The notes: generated from the letters alone by a model not told the origin. A DNA stretch of 64,000 bases from Adhaeribacter terrigena (GCF_016623615.1 NZ_JAEHFX010000001.1:930001-994000), one strand, 5' to 3'. Positions 42,575-51,660 are shown, numbered from the stretch's first letter. Made by a program: numbers and translations.

Positions 42575-42737
42575 GAATTGTTGAATGATGGAATTAGGGA
42601 ATGATTGAATGATAGAATGAAGGAATGGCAGAATTATTTAAATTTAACTTATTCTTCCAATCTTTCATTCTCTATTTTAATTCACTCATTCACTTATTTA
42701 AAATTCTCTCATTCTCTCATTCACTCAATCAGTCATT
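42575..42737. repeat. Inverted arms of GAATGATT-type repeats
   Basis: The left arm (42575-42628) has GAATGATTGAATGATAGAAT and relatives. The right arm (42655-42737) has CATTCTCTCATTCACTC and relatives in inverted orientation. The right arm contains the TAA stop of the aminotransferase gene. No clear core copy lies between them. Confidence 0.7.
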
Positions 42738-43800
42738 AATTATAGTTCTTGGTGAAAAAATCTTTCAGGGTTTCGAATTCTACATCGGTATTGGCCGGGA
42801 AGTTGGCGATGCGGAAAGTATCGCGGGCCCATTTTCCGTAGCCGTTACCGAGCTGAATATTATGGGCGGCGGCATTTTTCTTGATGTCTTCCACCAGTTT
42901 ATGATGGCCCTGCAACGCAATTACGGTGTTGGAGCGCACTTCCGGATTGGTGACCAGAGGGCGGAACTGCGTGAACGGCTCAAAAAACTCGTATAGGTTT
43001 TGCGCCCGCTGCACCAGTTGCTGATCGATGGTTTTTATGAGTTCGCGTTGTTCTAAAACCCGATTCATTAAATATAAATTGAGCGTGTTGGGCGTGTACG
43101 AAGTCTGGTAATTCAGCATTTTTTCGTAGAGCAGCACCACGCTGTTGTAGTGGTTTTTTTCATCGAGTTTCTTGGCGCGGTAGAGGGCGCGCGGCGAACA
43201 AACCATTACGGCCATACCCGGCGGTAACCCGAAGCATTTCTGTACGCTGGCAAACCAGATGTCGGCTTTAATGTATTTCAGGTTCAGGCCGGCCATGCTG
43301 GAAGTGGCATCTACGGCCAGCAACTGGTCCTTGCATTTATTATACAGGTTCAGAATGGTGTTGGCGTTGATCTGGGTGCCGTTGCTGGTTTCGTTCTGGG
43401 TAATGCAAACCACTTCGGCATCGTCGGGAATTTCCAGATTGTTGGTATCGATGTGTTCTTCCAGCGGAAATTCATGGGCCTGGCTTTCGGAACAGATCTT
43501 TTGCGCGTACTCAAACCATTTCTGCCCGAAAGAACCGTTGTAAAGATGAAAGCTCTGCGAGAGCGTAAAGCTTTGGGCAATAATTTCCCAGCACTCGGTA
43601 GCCGACGAAGTAAAGAAAATGTAGTAATCCTGGGGAATGTTCAGTTTCTTTTTCAGGCTGTTTACCGTGGCCCGCATCAGCTGCATAAACGTTTCGGAAC
43701 GGTGCGGAATATTCATAATGCCGCCGTCGTAAGCATCGGTTAAAAATTGGCGCACTTCCGGGTAAACTTTAGAAGGGCCGGGATAGAAGTTGAGCAGCAT
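42736..43800 (-). CDS. Class V aminotransferase (PLP)
   Basis: A 354-residue fold-type I enzyme of the class V group. The PLP Lys is K188 in WFASVQKCFGLPPG and the ring-binding Asp is D164 in AVDATSSMAG. The start FYPGPSKVYPEV resembles the SerC/alanine-glyoxylate family. It is shorter and different from canonical SerC, so phosphoserine, alanine-glyoxylate and other roles remain possible. It is transcribed alone. Confidence 0.85.
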   Translation of the reverse strand: MLLNFYPGPSKVYPEVRQFLTDAYDGGIMNIPHRSETFMQLMRATVNSLKKKLNIPQDYYIFFTSSATECWEIIAQSFTLSQSFHLYNGSFGQKWFEYAQKICSESQAHEFPLEEHIDTNNLEIPDDAEVVCITQNETSNGTQINANTILNLYNKCKDQLLAVDATSSMAGLNLKYIKADIWFASVQKCFGLPPGMAVMVCSPRALYRAKKLDEKNHYNSVVLLYEKMLNYQTSYTPNTLNLYLMNRVLEQRELIKTIDQQLVQRAQNLYEFFEPFTQFRPLVTNPEVRSNTVIALQGHHKLVEDIKKNAAAHNIQLGNGYGKWARDTFRIANFPANTDVEFETLKDFFTKNYN

Positions 43801-43870
43801 GGTGGTAGCGGGTATCGGGTAAAAAGTATCTAATAGCGAGTATCAGGATTGTTTTTTGCGGGATGCAAAG

Positions 43871-43917
43871 CAGTTTTTCACGCAAAAAGCCTACCGTTTT
43901 TTGTGCAGGTCTGAAAA
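43871..43917. repeat. Dispersed core repeat, extended copy
   Basis: CAGTTTTTCACGC then AAAAGCCTACCGTTTT (43885-43900) then GTGCAGGTCTGAAAATG. Confidence 0.8.
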
Positions 43918-43970
43918 TGAGGCAGCCTGAAGCGAACTATTCCTTACGTAGGAACGAAAATTCCGGCTGA

Positions 43971-44426
43971 TTATTTATGCGCACCGAAGCCTAATTTGCG
44001 GGGTTTCAGGCTTAAAAAATAATGCAGCGCCAGCCGGTAACTTTCCAGCCCGAAACCGGAAATGGAGCCTTTGCAATGTTTGGCCAGTAAACTGCTTTTC
44101 CGGAATTCTTCGCGCCCGAAAATATTGGAGATATGCACTTCCACCACCGGCGCTTCGATGGCTGCTACCGCATCGGCAATGGCTACAGAAGTGTGGGTAT
44201 AGCCGCCGGCGTTTAAAACAATACCTTTGTAGCCCGAAAAACCCGTTTCGTGCAGTTTGTCGATGATCTGGCCTTCGTGGTTGCTTTGAAAATACTCGAG
44301 CTCCAGTTCCGGAAAGGCGTCTTTTAATTCCGGTAAGAAAAGTTCGAACGATTTGGAACCGTAAATGCTGGTTTCGCGGCGGCCGAGCAGATTCAGGTTC
44401 GGGCCATTAATGATGCAGATCTTCAT
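43971..44426 (-). CDS. aroQ: 3-Dehydroquinate dehydratase type II
   Basis: A 151-residue dodecameric enzyme of the shikimate pathway. The N-terminal INGPNLNLLGRRE holds the catalytic Arg/Tyr region, with FQSNHEGQIID, NAGGYTHTSVA and EVHISNIFGREEFR following. Length and motifs are typical. Its -7 box lies in the narrow divergent region shared with xerD. Confidence 0.96.
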   Translation of the reverse strand: MKICIINGPNLNLLGRRETSIYGSKSFELFLPELKDAFPELELEYFQSNHEGQIIDKLHETGFSGYKGIVLNAGGYTHTSVAIADAVAAIEAPVVEVHISNIFGREEFRKSSLLAKHCKGSISGFGLESYRLALHYFLSLKPRKLGFGAHK

Positions 44427-44430
44427 AGTT

Positions 44431-44459
44431 TTCAGGGCAAAATAGGTAGCGTTTTTTCA
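44431..44459. repeat. Dispersed core repeat
   Basis: TTCAGGGC then AAATAGGTAGCGTTTT (44440-44455) then TTCAGGG, with the CAGG motif on both sides, just upstream of the aroQ start. Confidence 0.75.
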
Positions 44460-44466
44460 GGGGAAG

Positions 44467-44493
44467 CAAAGGTACGGGATTTCGCTATCTTTG
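44467..44493. promoter_or_regulatory. Divergent -7 boxes for aroQ and xerD
   Basis: TACCTTTG on the minus strand (44474-44467) faces aroQ. TATCTTTG on the plus strand (44486-44493) faces xerD. Both fit TAnnTTTG. The xerD start is 130 nt away, so its leader would include the repeat arms. Confidence 0.6.
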
Positions 44494-44495
44494 TA

Positions 44496-44624
44496 GATTG
44501 AATTGTTAAATGGTTTAATGGCTTAATGGCTGTTTAAAAATGGTTCAGACTTTTTTGCCTCCAAAGCATAGCGTTCTAAGAACTAAATCAGCAATTTAAC
44601 AATGCAACAATTAAACAATTTAAT
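44496..44624. repeat. Core repeat framed by inverted arms, upstream of xerD
   Basis: The left arm (44496-44538, TTTAATGG units) and right arm (44583-44624, CAATTTAAC units) are inverted, about 75% complementary over 36 bases. The extended core (GACTTTTTTGCCTCC, then AAAGCATAGCGTTC) lies at 44549-44576. A 25-base stretch of the left arm (44497-44521) recurs exactly, in reverse complement, at 58803-58827. Confidence 0.8.
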
Positions 44625-45524
44625 ATGAATTGGCCGATCTACCAGAAACAGTTTGAAGGTTATTTGCAGTTGGAAAAATCGCTGAGCGGGAATTCGGTAG
44701 AGGCTTACCGGAACGACCTGGGTAAACTGCGATCTTTTCTGGAAGCTACTAACCAGCAGGTAGATCCTGCGCAGGTTACGCCGGCGCATTTGCAGGGTTT
44801 TCTGCAGTGGGTGAACGAGCTGGGCATGTCGGCTACGAGTCAGGCGCGCATGTTGTCGGGCATCCGGGCGTTTTACAAGTTCCTGATCATGGAGAATATT
44901 GTAACCGCCGACCCAACCGAAAACCTGGAAGCCCCGAAGCTGCGCCGCAAACTGCCCGATACGCTGAACTTTCAGGAAATTGAGGAATTATTTGCTGCCA
45001 TTGATGTTTCGAAACCGGAAGGTGCTCGCAATAAAGCCATGCTTGAAACCTTGTACAGTTCGGGGTTGCGGGTTTCGGAACTGGTGGAGCTGAAGTTGAG
45101 TAATTTTTACCCGGATATGGGTTTTCTGAAAGTGGTGGGCAAAGGCAATAAGGAACGGCTGGTACCAATCGGCCGCGACGCGCTGAAATTCATCCAGATC
45201 TATTTAGAGCATTTCCGGAAGAATCTGAAAATAAAACCGGGGCAGGAAGATTATTTGTTTCTGAACCGCCGCGGTACCAAACTTACCCGTGTAATGGTTT
45301 TCCTGATCATTAAAGAGCTGGCGCAGAAAATTGGTTTGCAGAAGCAGATCAGTCCGCATACGTTCCGGCATTCTTTTGCTACGCATTTAATTGAAGGCGG
45401 CGCCGATCTAAGGGCTGTGCAGGAAATGCTAGGCCACGAAAGTATTACTACTACCGAAATTTATACGCACCTGGACCGGGATTATCTGAAGCAGATCATT
45501 ACTGATTTTCACCCGCGGAGTTAG
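44625..45524 (+). CDS. xerD: Site-specific tyrosine recombinase XerD
   Basis: A 299-residue chromosome-dimer resolvase. It has an N-terminal SAM-like core-binding domain (about 1-90) and a catalytic domain whose Arg is in YSSGLRVSEL, Lys in VVGKGNKERLVP, the HxxR box in HTFRHSFATHL and HE, and nucleophile Tyr in TTEIYTHLDRDYL. The length is exactly that of XerC/XerD. FtsK, its activator, lies 3 kb downstream at 48253, and no dif site was noticed. Confidence 0.95.
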   Translation: MNWPIYQKQFEGYLQLEKSLSGNSVEAYRNDLGKLRSFLEATNQQVDPAQVTPAHLQGFLQWVNELGMSATSQARMLSGIRAFYKFLIMENIVTADPTENLEAPKLRRKLPDTLNFQEIEELFAAIDVSKPEGARNKAMLETLYSSGLRVSELVELKLSNFYPDMGFLKVVGKGNKERLVPIGRDALKFIQIYLEHFRKNLKIKPGQEDYLFLNRRGTKLTRVMVFLIIKELAQKIGLQKQISPHTFRHSFATHLIEGGADLRAVQEMLGHESITTTEIYTHLDRDYLKQIITDFHPRS

Positions 45525-45596
45525 GAGTGGGGAATTAATGTCGGTTTTGAATTAACGTTTCAAGGTTTGGCCGCAGTAGAGCAGCCACCGTAAGGT

Positions 45597-45614
45597 GGTA
45601 TCGTATAGCGTTTG
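45597..45614. repeat. Dispersed core repeat, diverged
   Basis: GGTATCGTATAGCGTTTG, next to the stop codon of the small membrane gene. Confidence 0.5.
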
Positions 45615-45616
45615 GT

Positions 45617-45922
45617 TTATTTTTTTTGAACCTTATAAAAGAGGAAGACACAAGTTTTTGCAAGCTTAAGCCCTGGAGCTAAAACTATCCAAGTACAAGT
45701 TGTTAATATTATGATCATGAATGGAATAAAAAGTATATTTATTGTGAAACCCTTGACCCCTACATACTGCTCATCATTCAAATTAGCTGGCATAATTTCT
45801 AATGCAGCTAATAAACCCGTCAAAATGCCAATAGGAATGTAGAAACCTGTATAACAGAATAATAAAAGTTTAAATAAGCTTTTGCTATTCATTGAAAGTA
45901 TTTCATTCATAAGTGTTTGCAA
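45617..45922 (-). CDS. Small membrane protein, unknown function
   Basis: A 101-residue or shorter protein (alternative ATG starts at 45910 and 45892). It has two hydrophobic segments (LFKLLLFCYTGFYIPIGILTGLLAAL and INILFIPFMIIILTTCTWIVLA) and thus probably two transmembrane helices. It is very AT-rich compared with its neighbours. I recognise no family. Confidence 0.55.
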   Translation of the reverse strand: MQTLMNEILSMNSKSLFKLLLFCYTGFYIPIGILTGLLAALEIMPANLNDEQYVGVKGFTINILFIPFMIIILTTCTWIVLAPGLKLAKTCVFLFYKVQKK

Positions 45923-45959
45923 GATTGATGGTGTGAAGAACTTGTTTTTTTTAGTTAAG

Positions 45960-46040
45960 CTACGCTTTAATCATTTCAATTTTATCCAATTCCTGAATAT
46001 ATGTAATAACATCGGCGTATTCAGTTGCAGTTAGCGGCAT
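45960..46040 (-). pseudogene. Short ORF, possible gene remnant
   Basis: A 26-codon ORF from ATG 46040 reads MPLTATEYADVITYIQELDK and ends in TAG. The helix pattern (MP-LT-EY-DVI-YI-EL) resembles the last helix of class I cytochromes c with its Met ligand. No upstream portion survives before an in-frame stop. It may be a decayed gene end or chance. Confidence 0.25.
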
Positions 46041-46098
46041 ATCCGTAGGTTTTCAGCAATCTAAACTTTAACCTGCAAAACGCCTAGTCAAAAACCGT

Positions 46099-46128
46099 TA
46101 CTTTTTCACCCCAAAAACCTACCGTTTT
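46099..46128. repeat. Dispersed core repeat, extended, touching a stop codon
   Basis: TACTTTTTCACCCC then AAAACCTACCGTTTT. The final TT belongs to the stop triplet of the next minus-strand gene (46127-46129). A second, broken copy (AAAACGCCTAGTC) lies at 46077-46089. Confidence 0.75.
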
Positions 46129-46612
46129 ACTTTCCTTCCACCTTCATATACCACGGGTCGAATTTGCGTTCGGTGCGGTAGCCTTGTACTTTGGTTTTTT
46201 GCAGGCTGCCGTTTCTTTCAATGCCGTAAAGGCGGGTGCCCTGCAGGAAAAGTTTCTCGGGAGCAGGGTGCTGGTTCTGGCCTTCCGTAGTGCCGGGGCG
46301 CAGGCTTTGCTCTTTGGCGGCAACTTTTTGGCCTCTTTCGTTCAGCGATAAATAAAGCCGGATGGTGGTGGGGTTAACCCAAACCGTATCATAAACCGGC
46401 ACCATTTTCAGGAAGATCGTATCCTTTTTGGTTTTCCAGGTGCCGTTGGTCCAGCTCGAAGCCTGCTCCAGGCGCCATCTGTATTCGAAAGTAGAGTCGG
46501 GCTTTAATTTCAGCTCGCTTCCGAAGTAGTTATAGTAGTCTCCGGAAAATTTGTCCTGAGCCAGCAGGTTGCAGGCGAACAAGGAAAAAAATATTGCCAG
46601 AAATAATTTCAA
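46127..46612 (-). CDS. Exported protein, unknown function
   Basis: A 161-residue protein with the signal peptide MKLFLAIFFSLFACNLLAQ. The mature part is beta-rich (KFSGDYYNYFGSELKLKPDSTFEYRW, GTWKTKKDTIFLKMVPVYDTVW), a pattern common in small periplasmic lipocalin- or copper-resistance-like Bacteroidota proteins. I recognise no named family. It is transcribed alone. Confidence 0.7.
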   Translation of the reverse strand: MKLFLAIFFSLFACNLLAQDKFSGDYYNYFGSELKLKPDSTFEYRWRLEQASSWTNGTWKTKKDTIFLKMVPVYDTVWVNPTTIRLYLSLNERGQKVAAKEQSLRPGTTEGQNQHPAPEKLFLQGTRLYGIERNGSLQKTKVQGYRTERKFDPWYMKVEGK

Positions 46613-46882
46613 TTTCTACTCAGATTATTCATAAAAAATACAATTAGGCTTACTAAATTAGGAGCAATAATGCGGCTTTTGTTTTAAATCAGCGCAGGAA
46701 AAACTCTCAGAAACCAACTTTTTAGGCCCAATATTCAGCGAATTTAAGAAATTGTAACAAGTTATTTAGCTTAGCCTTATTTATTTTGTGCAATTTTTTT
46801 TTAAGTCCGGATTTGGGCCTGCAAAAAAGACATTAAAAAAATGAGCCAAGCGCTTATGAACGGGGAAAGTAGGGTGATATCG

Positions 46883-46911
46883 GGTTTTTATGCCCAAAAC
46901 CATAGCGTTTT
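46883..46911. repeat. Dispersed core repeat, extended copy
   Basis: GGTTTTTATGCCC then AAAACCATAGCGTTTT (46896-46911). Confidence 0.75.
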
Positions 46912-46936
46912 CTTAGGCAATCCGTGCTTTCTGTTC

Positions 46937-46944
46937 TATATTTG
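46937..46944 (+). promoter_or_regulatory. -7 box of pyrD
   Basis: TATATTTG, 29 nt before the GTG start. No good TTG was found upstream. Confidence 0.5.
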
Positions 46945-46973
46945 TATAACGCTAACCTCACCTGAATCTGCTT

Positions 46974-48008
46974 GTGTATAAAGAACTGTTACGTCCGCTG
47001 CTATTCCAGATAGACCCTGAAAAGGTTCATAATTATTCTTACACGGCTCTTCGGACCGCTTTTAGACTACCTTTTTCCGCTAAAATTGCCGAAAATCTAT
47101 ACTGCATAAATAACCCTAAACTGGAACGCGAAGTTTTTGGACTGAAGTTCCCGAACCCGGTTGGTCTGGCGGCAGGTTTCGATAAAAATGCTTTGCTGGT
47201 AGATGAATTTTCGCACCTGGGTTTTGGTTTTATCGAGATCGGAACCGTAACGCCCCGGCCACAGCCCGGCAACGATAAACCGCGTTTGTTTCGGCTGCCC
47301 GTAGATCAGGCCATTATAAACCGGATGGGTTTTAACAACCAGGGTGCCGAAACGGCTGCGCACCGGCTGAAATACCGCAAAAGCAATATCATTATTGGCG
47401 GCAACATTGGCAAAAATAAAGATACGCCGAACGAACACGCGCTGCGCGATTACGAGAAATGCTTCGATGCGCTTTATGATGTGGTAGATTATTTTGTGGT
47501 AAACGTGAGCTCGCCGAATACGCCCGGCCTGCGCGAGCTGCAGGATAAAGAGCCGCTGATGGAATTGCTGGCGGCGGTGCAACGGAAAAATAACGCTAAA
47601 GCCAAGCCGAAACCACTGCTGCTCAAAATTGCCCCGGATCTGACCGACAGCCAGCTGGACGACATTGTGGAAATTGCCAGAGAAACCAAACTGGCCGGCA
47701 TTATTGCCACCAACACTACAATCAGCCGCGAAAACCTAGAAACCCATTTAAGCGATATTCAGGAAATAGGAGCAGGCGGCCTTAGCGGGAAACCGTTAAA
47801 AGAACGCGCTACCGAAGTAATAAAATACCTGCGGAGTAAACTGTCGGAAAACGTGCGCATTATTGGCGTAGGCGGTATCATAACGGCCGACGATGCGATC
47901 GAAAAATTAAATGCCGGCGCCGACCTGATTCAGCTTTATACCGGTTTCGTGTACGAAGGCCCGGCGCTGGTAAAAGCCATAAACGAGAAAATTTTAGCTA
48001 GTGATTAG
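46974..48008 (+). CDS. pyrD: Dihydroorotate dehydrogenase, quinone-dependent (class 2)
   Basis: A 344-residue flavoenzyme of pyrimidine synthesis, membrane-associated and menaquinone-linked. The N-terminal [18 protein letters not shown] helices are the class 2 mark. Catalytic Ser is in [12 protein letters not shown], the FMN site in [11 protein letters not shown] and the substrate loop in NTTISRENL. The start is GTG (46974). The last residues (Ala-Ser-Asp-stop) are read from an AGTGATT repeat arm. Confidence 0.95.
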   Translation: MYKELLRPLLFQIDPEKVHNYSYTALRTAFRLPFSAKIAENLYCINNPKLEREVFGLKFPNPVGLAAGFDKNALLVDEFSHLGFGFIEIGTVTPRPQPGNDKPRLFRLPVDQAIINRMGFNNQGAETAAHRLKYRKSNIIIGGNIGKNKDTPNEHALRDYEKCFDALYDVVDYFVVNVSSPNTPGLRELQDKEPLMELLAAVQRKNNAKAKPKPLLLKIAPDLTDSQLDDIVEIARETKLAGIIATNTTISRENLETHLSDIQEIGAGGLSGKPLKERATEVIKYLRSKLSENVRIIGVGGIITADDAIEKLNAGADLIQLYTGFVYEGPALVKAINEKILASD

Positions 48009-48236
48009 TGAATAGTGATTAATGATTAGTTTTCGGATTTTCAGGTTTAAAACGGTAGGGTTTCAGGCGTAAAAAGTCAGCCTTGCGAAGATCGTTTCCT
48101 TAAAAGTAGTCTATCATAGTTTTCAGCATACCAGCCAGGGAAACTACTTTTTCCGATCATCACCGTTTCTCATTCAATTAATTATTATTCACGAATTATT
48201 ATTCATTAATCCTTATCCATTAATCATTAATTTTGG
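47999..48236. repeat. Core repeat framed by inverted AGTGATT/AATCATT arms
   Basis: The left arm AGTGATTAGTGAATAGTGAT begins inside the pyrD stop region (47999-48029). The right arm (about 48180-48236, ATTAATC units) ends 16 nt before ftsK. The extended core (AAAACGGTAGGGTTTC at 48049, then AGGCGTAAAAAGTC) lies near the left arm. The heptamer is the reverse complement of the unit at 21347. Confidence 0.75.
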
Positions 48237-48252
48237 GGTTTGAACTGTAGAG

Positions 48253-50907
48253 ATGGCAAAAAATACATACCGATACGATGAGGGGAATGAGGCGAAAAGT
48301 AAGAATGCGCCCCGCAATGCAACCAAAGAACCAATAGGCCGCAACGAATTCAGAAAAGCAAACGAACCGAAGGGCGAACAAAAAGAAAAGAAAGTGTTTA
48401 AAATGCCGGCCTTTAGCTTGCCGCGTATTACGCTTTTTAAAGACCGCCGGGTGCAGTTGCTCTTCGGTTTTTTCTTTTTGCTGGCTTCGCTTTATTTAAC
48501 CATTGCCTTCGTTTCGCATATTTTTACCGGCGATGCCGACCAAAGCATTGTAGAAGGCTTGCCGCAGTCTACGGTTAAAACGTCGGGACTGGAAGCGGAG
48601 AACTGGCTGGGTTTGGCAGGCGCTTACGTTTCGAATTATTTTATCCGGGAGTGGCTGGGTATCGGGGCTTTTTTCCTGATCCCGCTTATCTTTTTCTGGG
48701 GTTATAAAATTGTTTTCCGTAGCCGTAATATTTCGGTTTCGTATGTAAATACCCTTTGCCTTTTCAGCATGCTCTGGACGAGTTTGCTTTGCGGTTACCT
48801 GGTTTACACTACCAATACAGTAACGGATTACGGTTTCCTGACCGGCGGCATTGGATACGAAAGTACCATCTGGCTCGAAAGTCTGATCGGTTCGGGTACC
48901 ATTCTGTTGCTGGCTTTCCTGCTCATTATTTTCGTGGTTTTCTTCTTTAACATCACCACACTTATTGCCACTAAAAAGGAAAATGCGGCAGATCCGGGAA
49001 CCGGTAATTTTGCGAAAGACGAAGAAACATACGAGCAGCTTTCCACCGGTTTTAACCATTACAATAACCCGTCGGCAAGTTTAGAAACCGAAGAGGAATT
49101 TGAAGAGGTAGAAGACGAGGAAGCAGATATGGAAGAAGTGGCTTCGACTTTTTCGGTTAAAAAGCCTACCGTTTCTAATGGCCCGAACGGCCACGAACTG
49201 GAATTGACTGTAACGCCGCCGGCTGTGGTTTCGCCGCTGCCTGCGCCGGTAAATGGCCTGAGCCTGCAGATTGAAACACCCATGCTGGAGCTGGAAGAAA
49301 TGGATCTGGAAGCCGAACCGGAAACAGAAGAAGAAACGCCGGTTGACTGGAAAGTAACCCCGATTCCAGAGGAAGAAATGGGCCGAGAAATAGAAAACTA
49401 CGACCCTACTTTAGATCTGGCCCGTTACCAATACCCGACTTTGGAATTGCTCAGCGATTACGGCGGCAATAAAGTGCAGGTAAGCAAAGAAGAACTGGAA
49501 GCCAACAAAGATAAGATCGTAGAAACGCTTGCGAACTACAACATCGGCATTGCCAGCATTAAAGCTACTATTGGTCCAACCGTTACGCTTTACGAAATTG
49601 TGCCGGATGCCGGCGTGCGGATCTCCAAGATCAAAAACCTGGAAGACGATATAGCTCTGAGCTTAGCTGCTTTGGGAATCCGGATCATTGCCCCGATTCC
49701 GGGTAAAGGTACCATTGGTATTGAAGTGCCGAACAAGAAAAAGGAAATGGTTTCCATTAAATCGATGCTGAGTACGGAGAAATTCCTGAAAAGCGAAATG
49801 GATTTGCCAATTGCTTTCGGAAAAACCATTACAAATGAAGTGTTCATTACGGACCTGGCCAAAATGCCGCACTTGCTCATGGCGGGTGCCACCGGCCAGG
49901 GGAAATCGGTTGGTCTGAATACGATCCTGACTTCTTTATTATATAAGAAACATCCGAGTCAGCTGAAATTCGTATTAGTCGATCCTAAAAAAGTGGAGCT
50001 TTCGCTTTTTAATAAGATCGAACGTCACTTCCTGGCTAAGCTTCCGGATAGCGAAGAACCGATCATTACCGATACCAAAAAGGTCGTGAACACGCTGAAT
50101 TCGCTTTGTATGGAAATGGATATGCGCTACGACCTGCTGAAAGATGCCGGCTGCCGCAACCTGAAAGAATACAACCAGAAGTTCGTGGAGCGTCGCCTGA
50201 ACCCAAAAAAAGGTCACCGGTTTATGCCTTTCATTGTGTTGGTGATCGATGAGCTTGCTGACTTAATGATGACGGCGGGTAAGGAAGTAGAAACGCCGAT
50301 CGCGCGTCTGGCGCAGCTGGCCCGTGCCATTGGCATTCACTTAGTTGTGGCTACGCAGCGGCCTTCGGTAAACGTAATTACGGGTATTATCAAAGCCAAC
50401 TTTCCGTGCCGGATCTCTTTTAAAGTAACGTCTAAAATTGACTCCCGCACCATTCTGGATACCGGCGGCGCTGACCAGTTGGTAGGGCAGGGCGATATGC
50501 TGTTCTCCGTAGGTTCCGATCTGATCCGTTTGCAGTGCGCCTTTGTAGATACCCCGGAAGTGGACCGCATTTGCGATTTTATCGGTGATCAGCAAGGGTA
50601 TTCGGATGCGTATTTGCTGCCGGAATTTGTGGGCGATGACAGCGGCGGCGGTGAAAAAGCGGATTTCGACCCGGCGAACCGCGATGCTTTGTTTGAAGAT
50701 GCAGCCCGATTGATTGTAATGCACCAGCAAGGCAGTACTTCCTTAATTCAGCGGCGCTTGAAACTGGGTTATAACCGGGCGGGCCGATTGATCGATCAGC
50801 TGGAAGCTGCCGGCGTGGTTGGTCCGTTTGAGGGCAGCAAGGCGCGCGAAGTGCTTATTCCGGACGAATACAGTTTGGAACAGTTATTGAATACCCTGGG
50901 AAAATAA
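48253..50907 (+). CDS. ftsK: DNA translocase FtsK
   Basis: An 884-residue septal motor that segregates chromosome termini and activates XerCD. There are four transmembrane helices (about 70-235), an acidic Pro/Glu linker (about 250-395), an alpha-beta RecA motor with Walker A GATGQGKSVG (about 545-554) and Walker B VLVIDELADLMM (about 658-670), and a C-terminal gamma winged helix (from about 815, LIQRRLKLGYNRAGRLIDQLE). A core repeat is embedded in frame in the linker. Confidence 0.96.
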   Translation: MAKNTYRYDEGNEAKSKNAPRNATKEPIGRNEFRKANEPKGEQKEKKVFKMPAFSLPRITLFKDRRVQLLFGFFFLLASLYLTIAFVSHIFTGDADQSIVEGLPQSTVKTSGLEAENWLGLAGAYVSNYFIREWLGIGAFFLIPLIFFWGYKIVFRSRNISVSYVNTLCLFSMLWTSLLCGYLVYTTNTVTDYGFLTGGIGYESTIWLESLIGSGTILLLAFLLIIFVVFFFNITTLIATKKENAADPGTGNFAKDEETYEQLSTGFNHYNNPSASLETEEEFEEVEDEEADMEEVASTFSVKKPTVSNGPNGHELELTVTPPAVVSPLPAPVNGLSLQIETPMLELEEMDLEAEPETEEETPVDWKVTPIPEEEMGREIENYDPTLDLARYQYPTLELLSDYGGNKVQVSKEELEANKDKIVETLANYNIGIASIKATIGPTVTLYEIVPDAGVRISKIKNLEDDIALSLAALGIRIIAPIPGKGTIGIEVPNKKKEMVSIKSMLSTEKFLKSEMDLPIAFGKTITNEVFITDLAKMPHLLMAGATGQGKSVGLNTILTSLLYKKHPSQLKFVLVDPKKVELSLFNKIERHFLAKLPDSEEPIITDTKKVVNTLNSLCMEMDMRYDLLKDAGCRNLKEYNQKFVERRLNPKKGHRFMPFIVLVIDELADLMMTAGKEVETPIARLAQLARAIGIHLVVATQRPSVNVITGIIKANFPCRISFKVTSKIDSRTILDTGGADQLVGQGDMLFSVGSDLIRLQCAFVDTPEVDRICDFIGDQQGYSDAYLLPEFVGDDSGGGEKADFDPANRDALFEDAARLIVMHQQGSTSLIQRRLKLGYNRAGRLIDQLEAAGVVGPFEGSKAREVLIPDEYSLEQLLNTLGK
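49147..49176. repeat. Extended core repeat inside the ftsK linker
   Basis: GACTTTTTCGGTT then AAAAAGCCTACCGTTTC. This matches the extended repeat along its whole length and encodes STFSVKKPTVS within the disordered linker. Confidence 0.75.
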
Positions 50908-51012
50908 GCAGGAAACCCTGTTAAACCCTCAAGACGCAGGATTGTCAGATACGCGGCTGATATTTATTCTGCCTTTTGGGTTGCTTACTTTCAAATTATC
51001 ACACTTAATTAT

Positions 51013-51660
51013 ATGAAACGCATTACAATTTTATTCCTCTTTTTGGTGAGCATGGCCCAGGTTTCTTTCGGGCAACAGCAGGATCCGCGCGCTACCAAAA
51101 TTCTGGATGCTATGAGCAAAAAATATCAAAGCATGAAAGCCTTCCGGGCTAGCTTTGTACAGACTTTAGAAAACCCTTCCGCTAAAATAAAAGAAAACAT
51201 GGAAGGCGATATTACGGTGAGCGGCAACAAATTTCGTTTAAAAATGAGCGGCCAGGAAGTGATCAATAACGGCACCACCATCTGGACGTTTATGAAGTCG
51301 GAAAACGAAGTGAATATTTCGGAAAATGACCCGGAAGAGCAGGACATGGCGCCCAATAAAATTTATACCATGTATAAAAAAGGCTATAAATACGTGTACT
51401 TGGCCGATGAAAAAGTGAACGGGGAACTTTGCAGCGTGATTGAACTTACGCCCGAAGATAAAAGCAATGCGATCTTTAAAGTGCGCATGAACATCAGCAA
51501 GAAAGATAACTCCGTGAAAAGCTGGAAAATGTTCAAAAACAATGGCAACCGGTATACTTTCACGATCAAAGAATTTACACCAAATGTACCGGTAACTGCC
51601 AACACATTCACGTTTGATAAGAGCCAGTATAAAGGCGTTAAAGTGATTGACCTGCGGTAG
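51013..51660 (+). CDS. LolA-like outer-membrane lipoprotein carrier
   Basis: A 215-residue periplasmic protein with the signal peptide MKRITILFLFLVSMAQVSFG. The LolA fold pattern is clear (MKAFRASFVQTLENPSAKIKENMEGDITVSGNKFRLKMSGQEVINNGTTIWTFMKSENEV, then ELCSVIELTPED). It should shuttle lipoproteins across the periplasm. It follows ftsK by 105 nt and probably has its own promoter. A LolA next to ftsK is common in Bacteroidota. Confidence 0.9.
   Translation: MKRITILFLFLVSMAQVSFGQQQDPRATKILDAMSKKYQSMKAFRASFVQTLENPSAKIKENMEGDITVSGNKFRLKMSGQEVINNGTTIWTFMKSENEVNISENDPEEQDMAPNKIYTMYKKGYKYVYLADEKVNGELCSVIELTPEDKSNAIFKVRMNISKKDNSVKSWKMFKNNGNRYTFTIKEFTPNVPVTANTFTFDKSQYKGVKVIDLR

Larger units (their letters stand above)
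46613..46973. other. AT-rich intergenic region upstream of pyrD
   Basis: These 361 nt contain no gene. They include a T tract (about 46794-46803), a core repeat with extended flank at 46883-46911 and a -7 box for pyrD at 46937. Confidence 0.6.

Noticed and set aside
42575-42737. CRISPR-like or ncRNA array
   Set aside because: The units are too short and degenerate, with no fixed spacing. It fits an inverted AT repeat.
44625-45524. Integrase of a mobile element
   Set aside because: Length, motifs and absence of attachment repeats or cargo fit chromosomal XerD.
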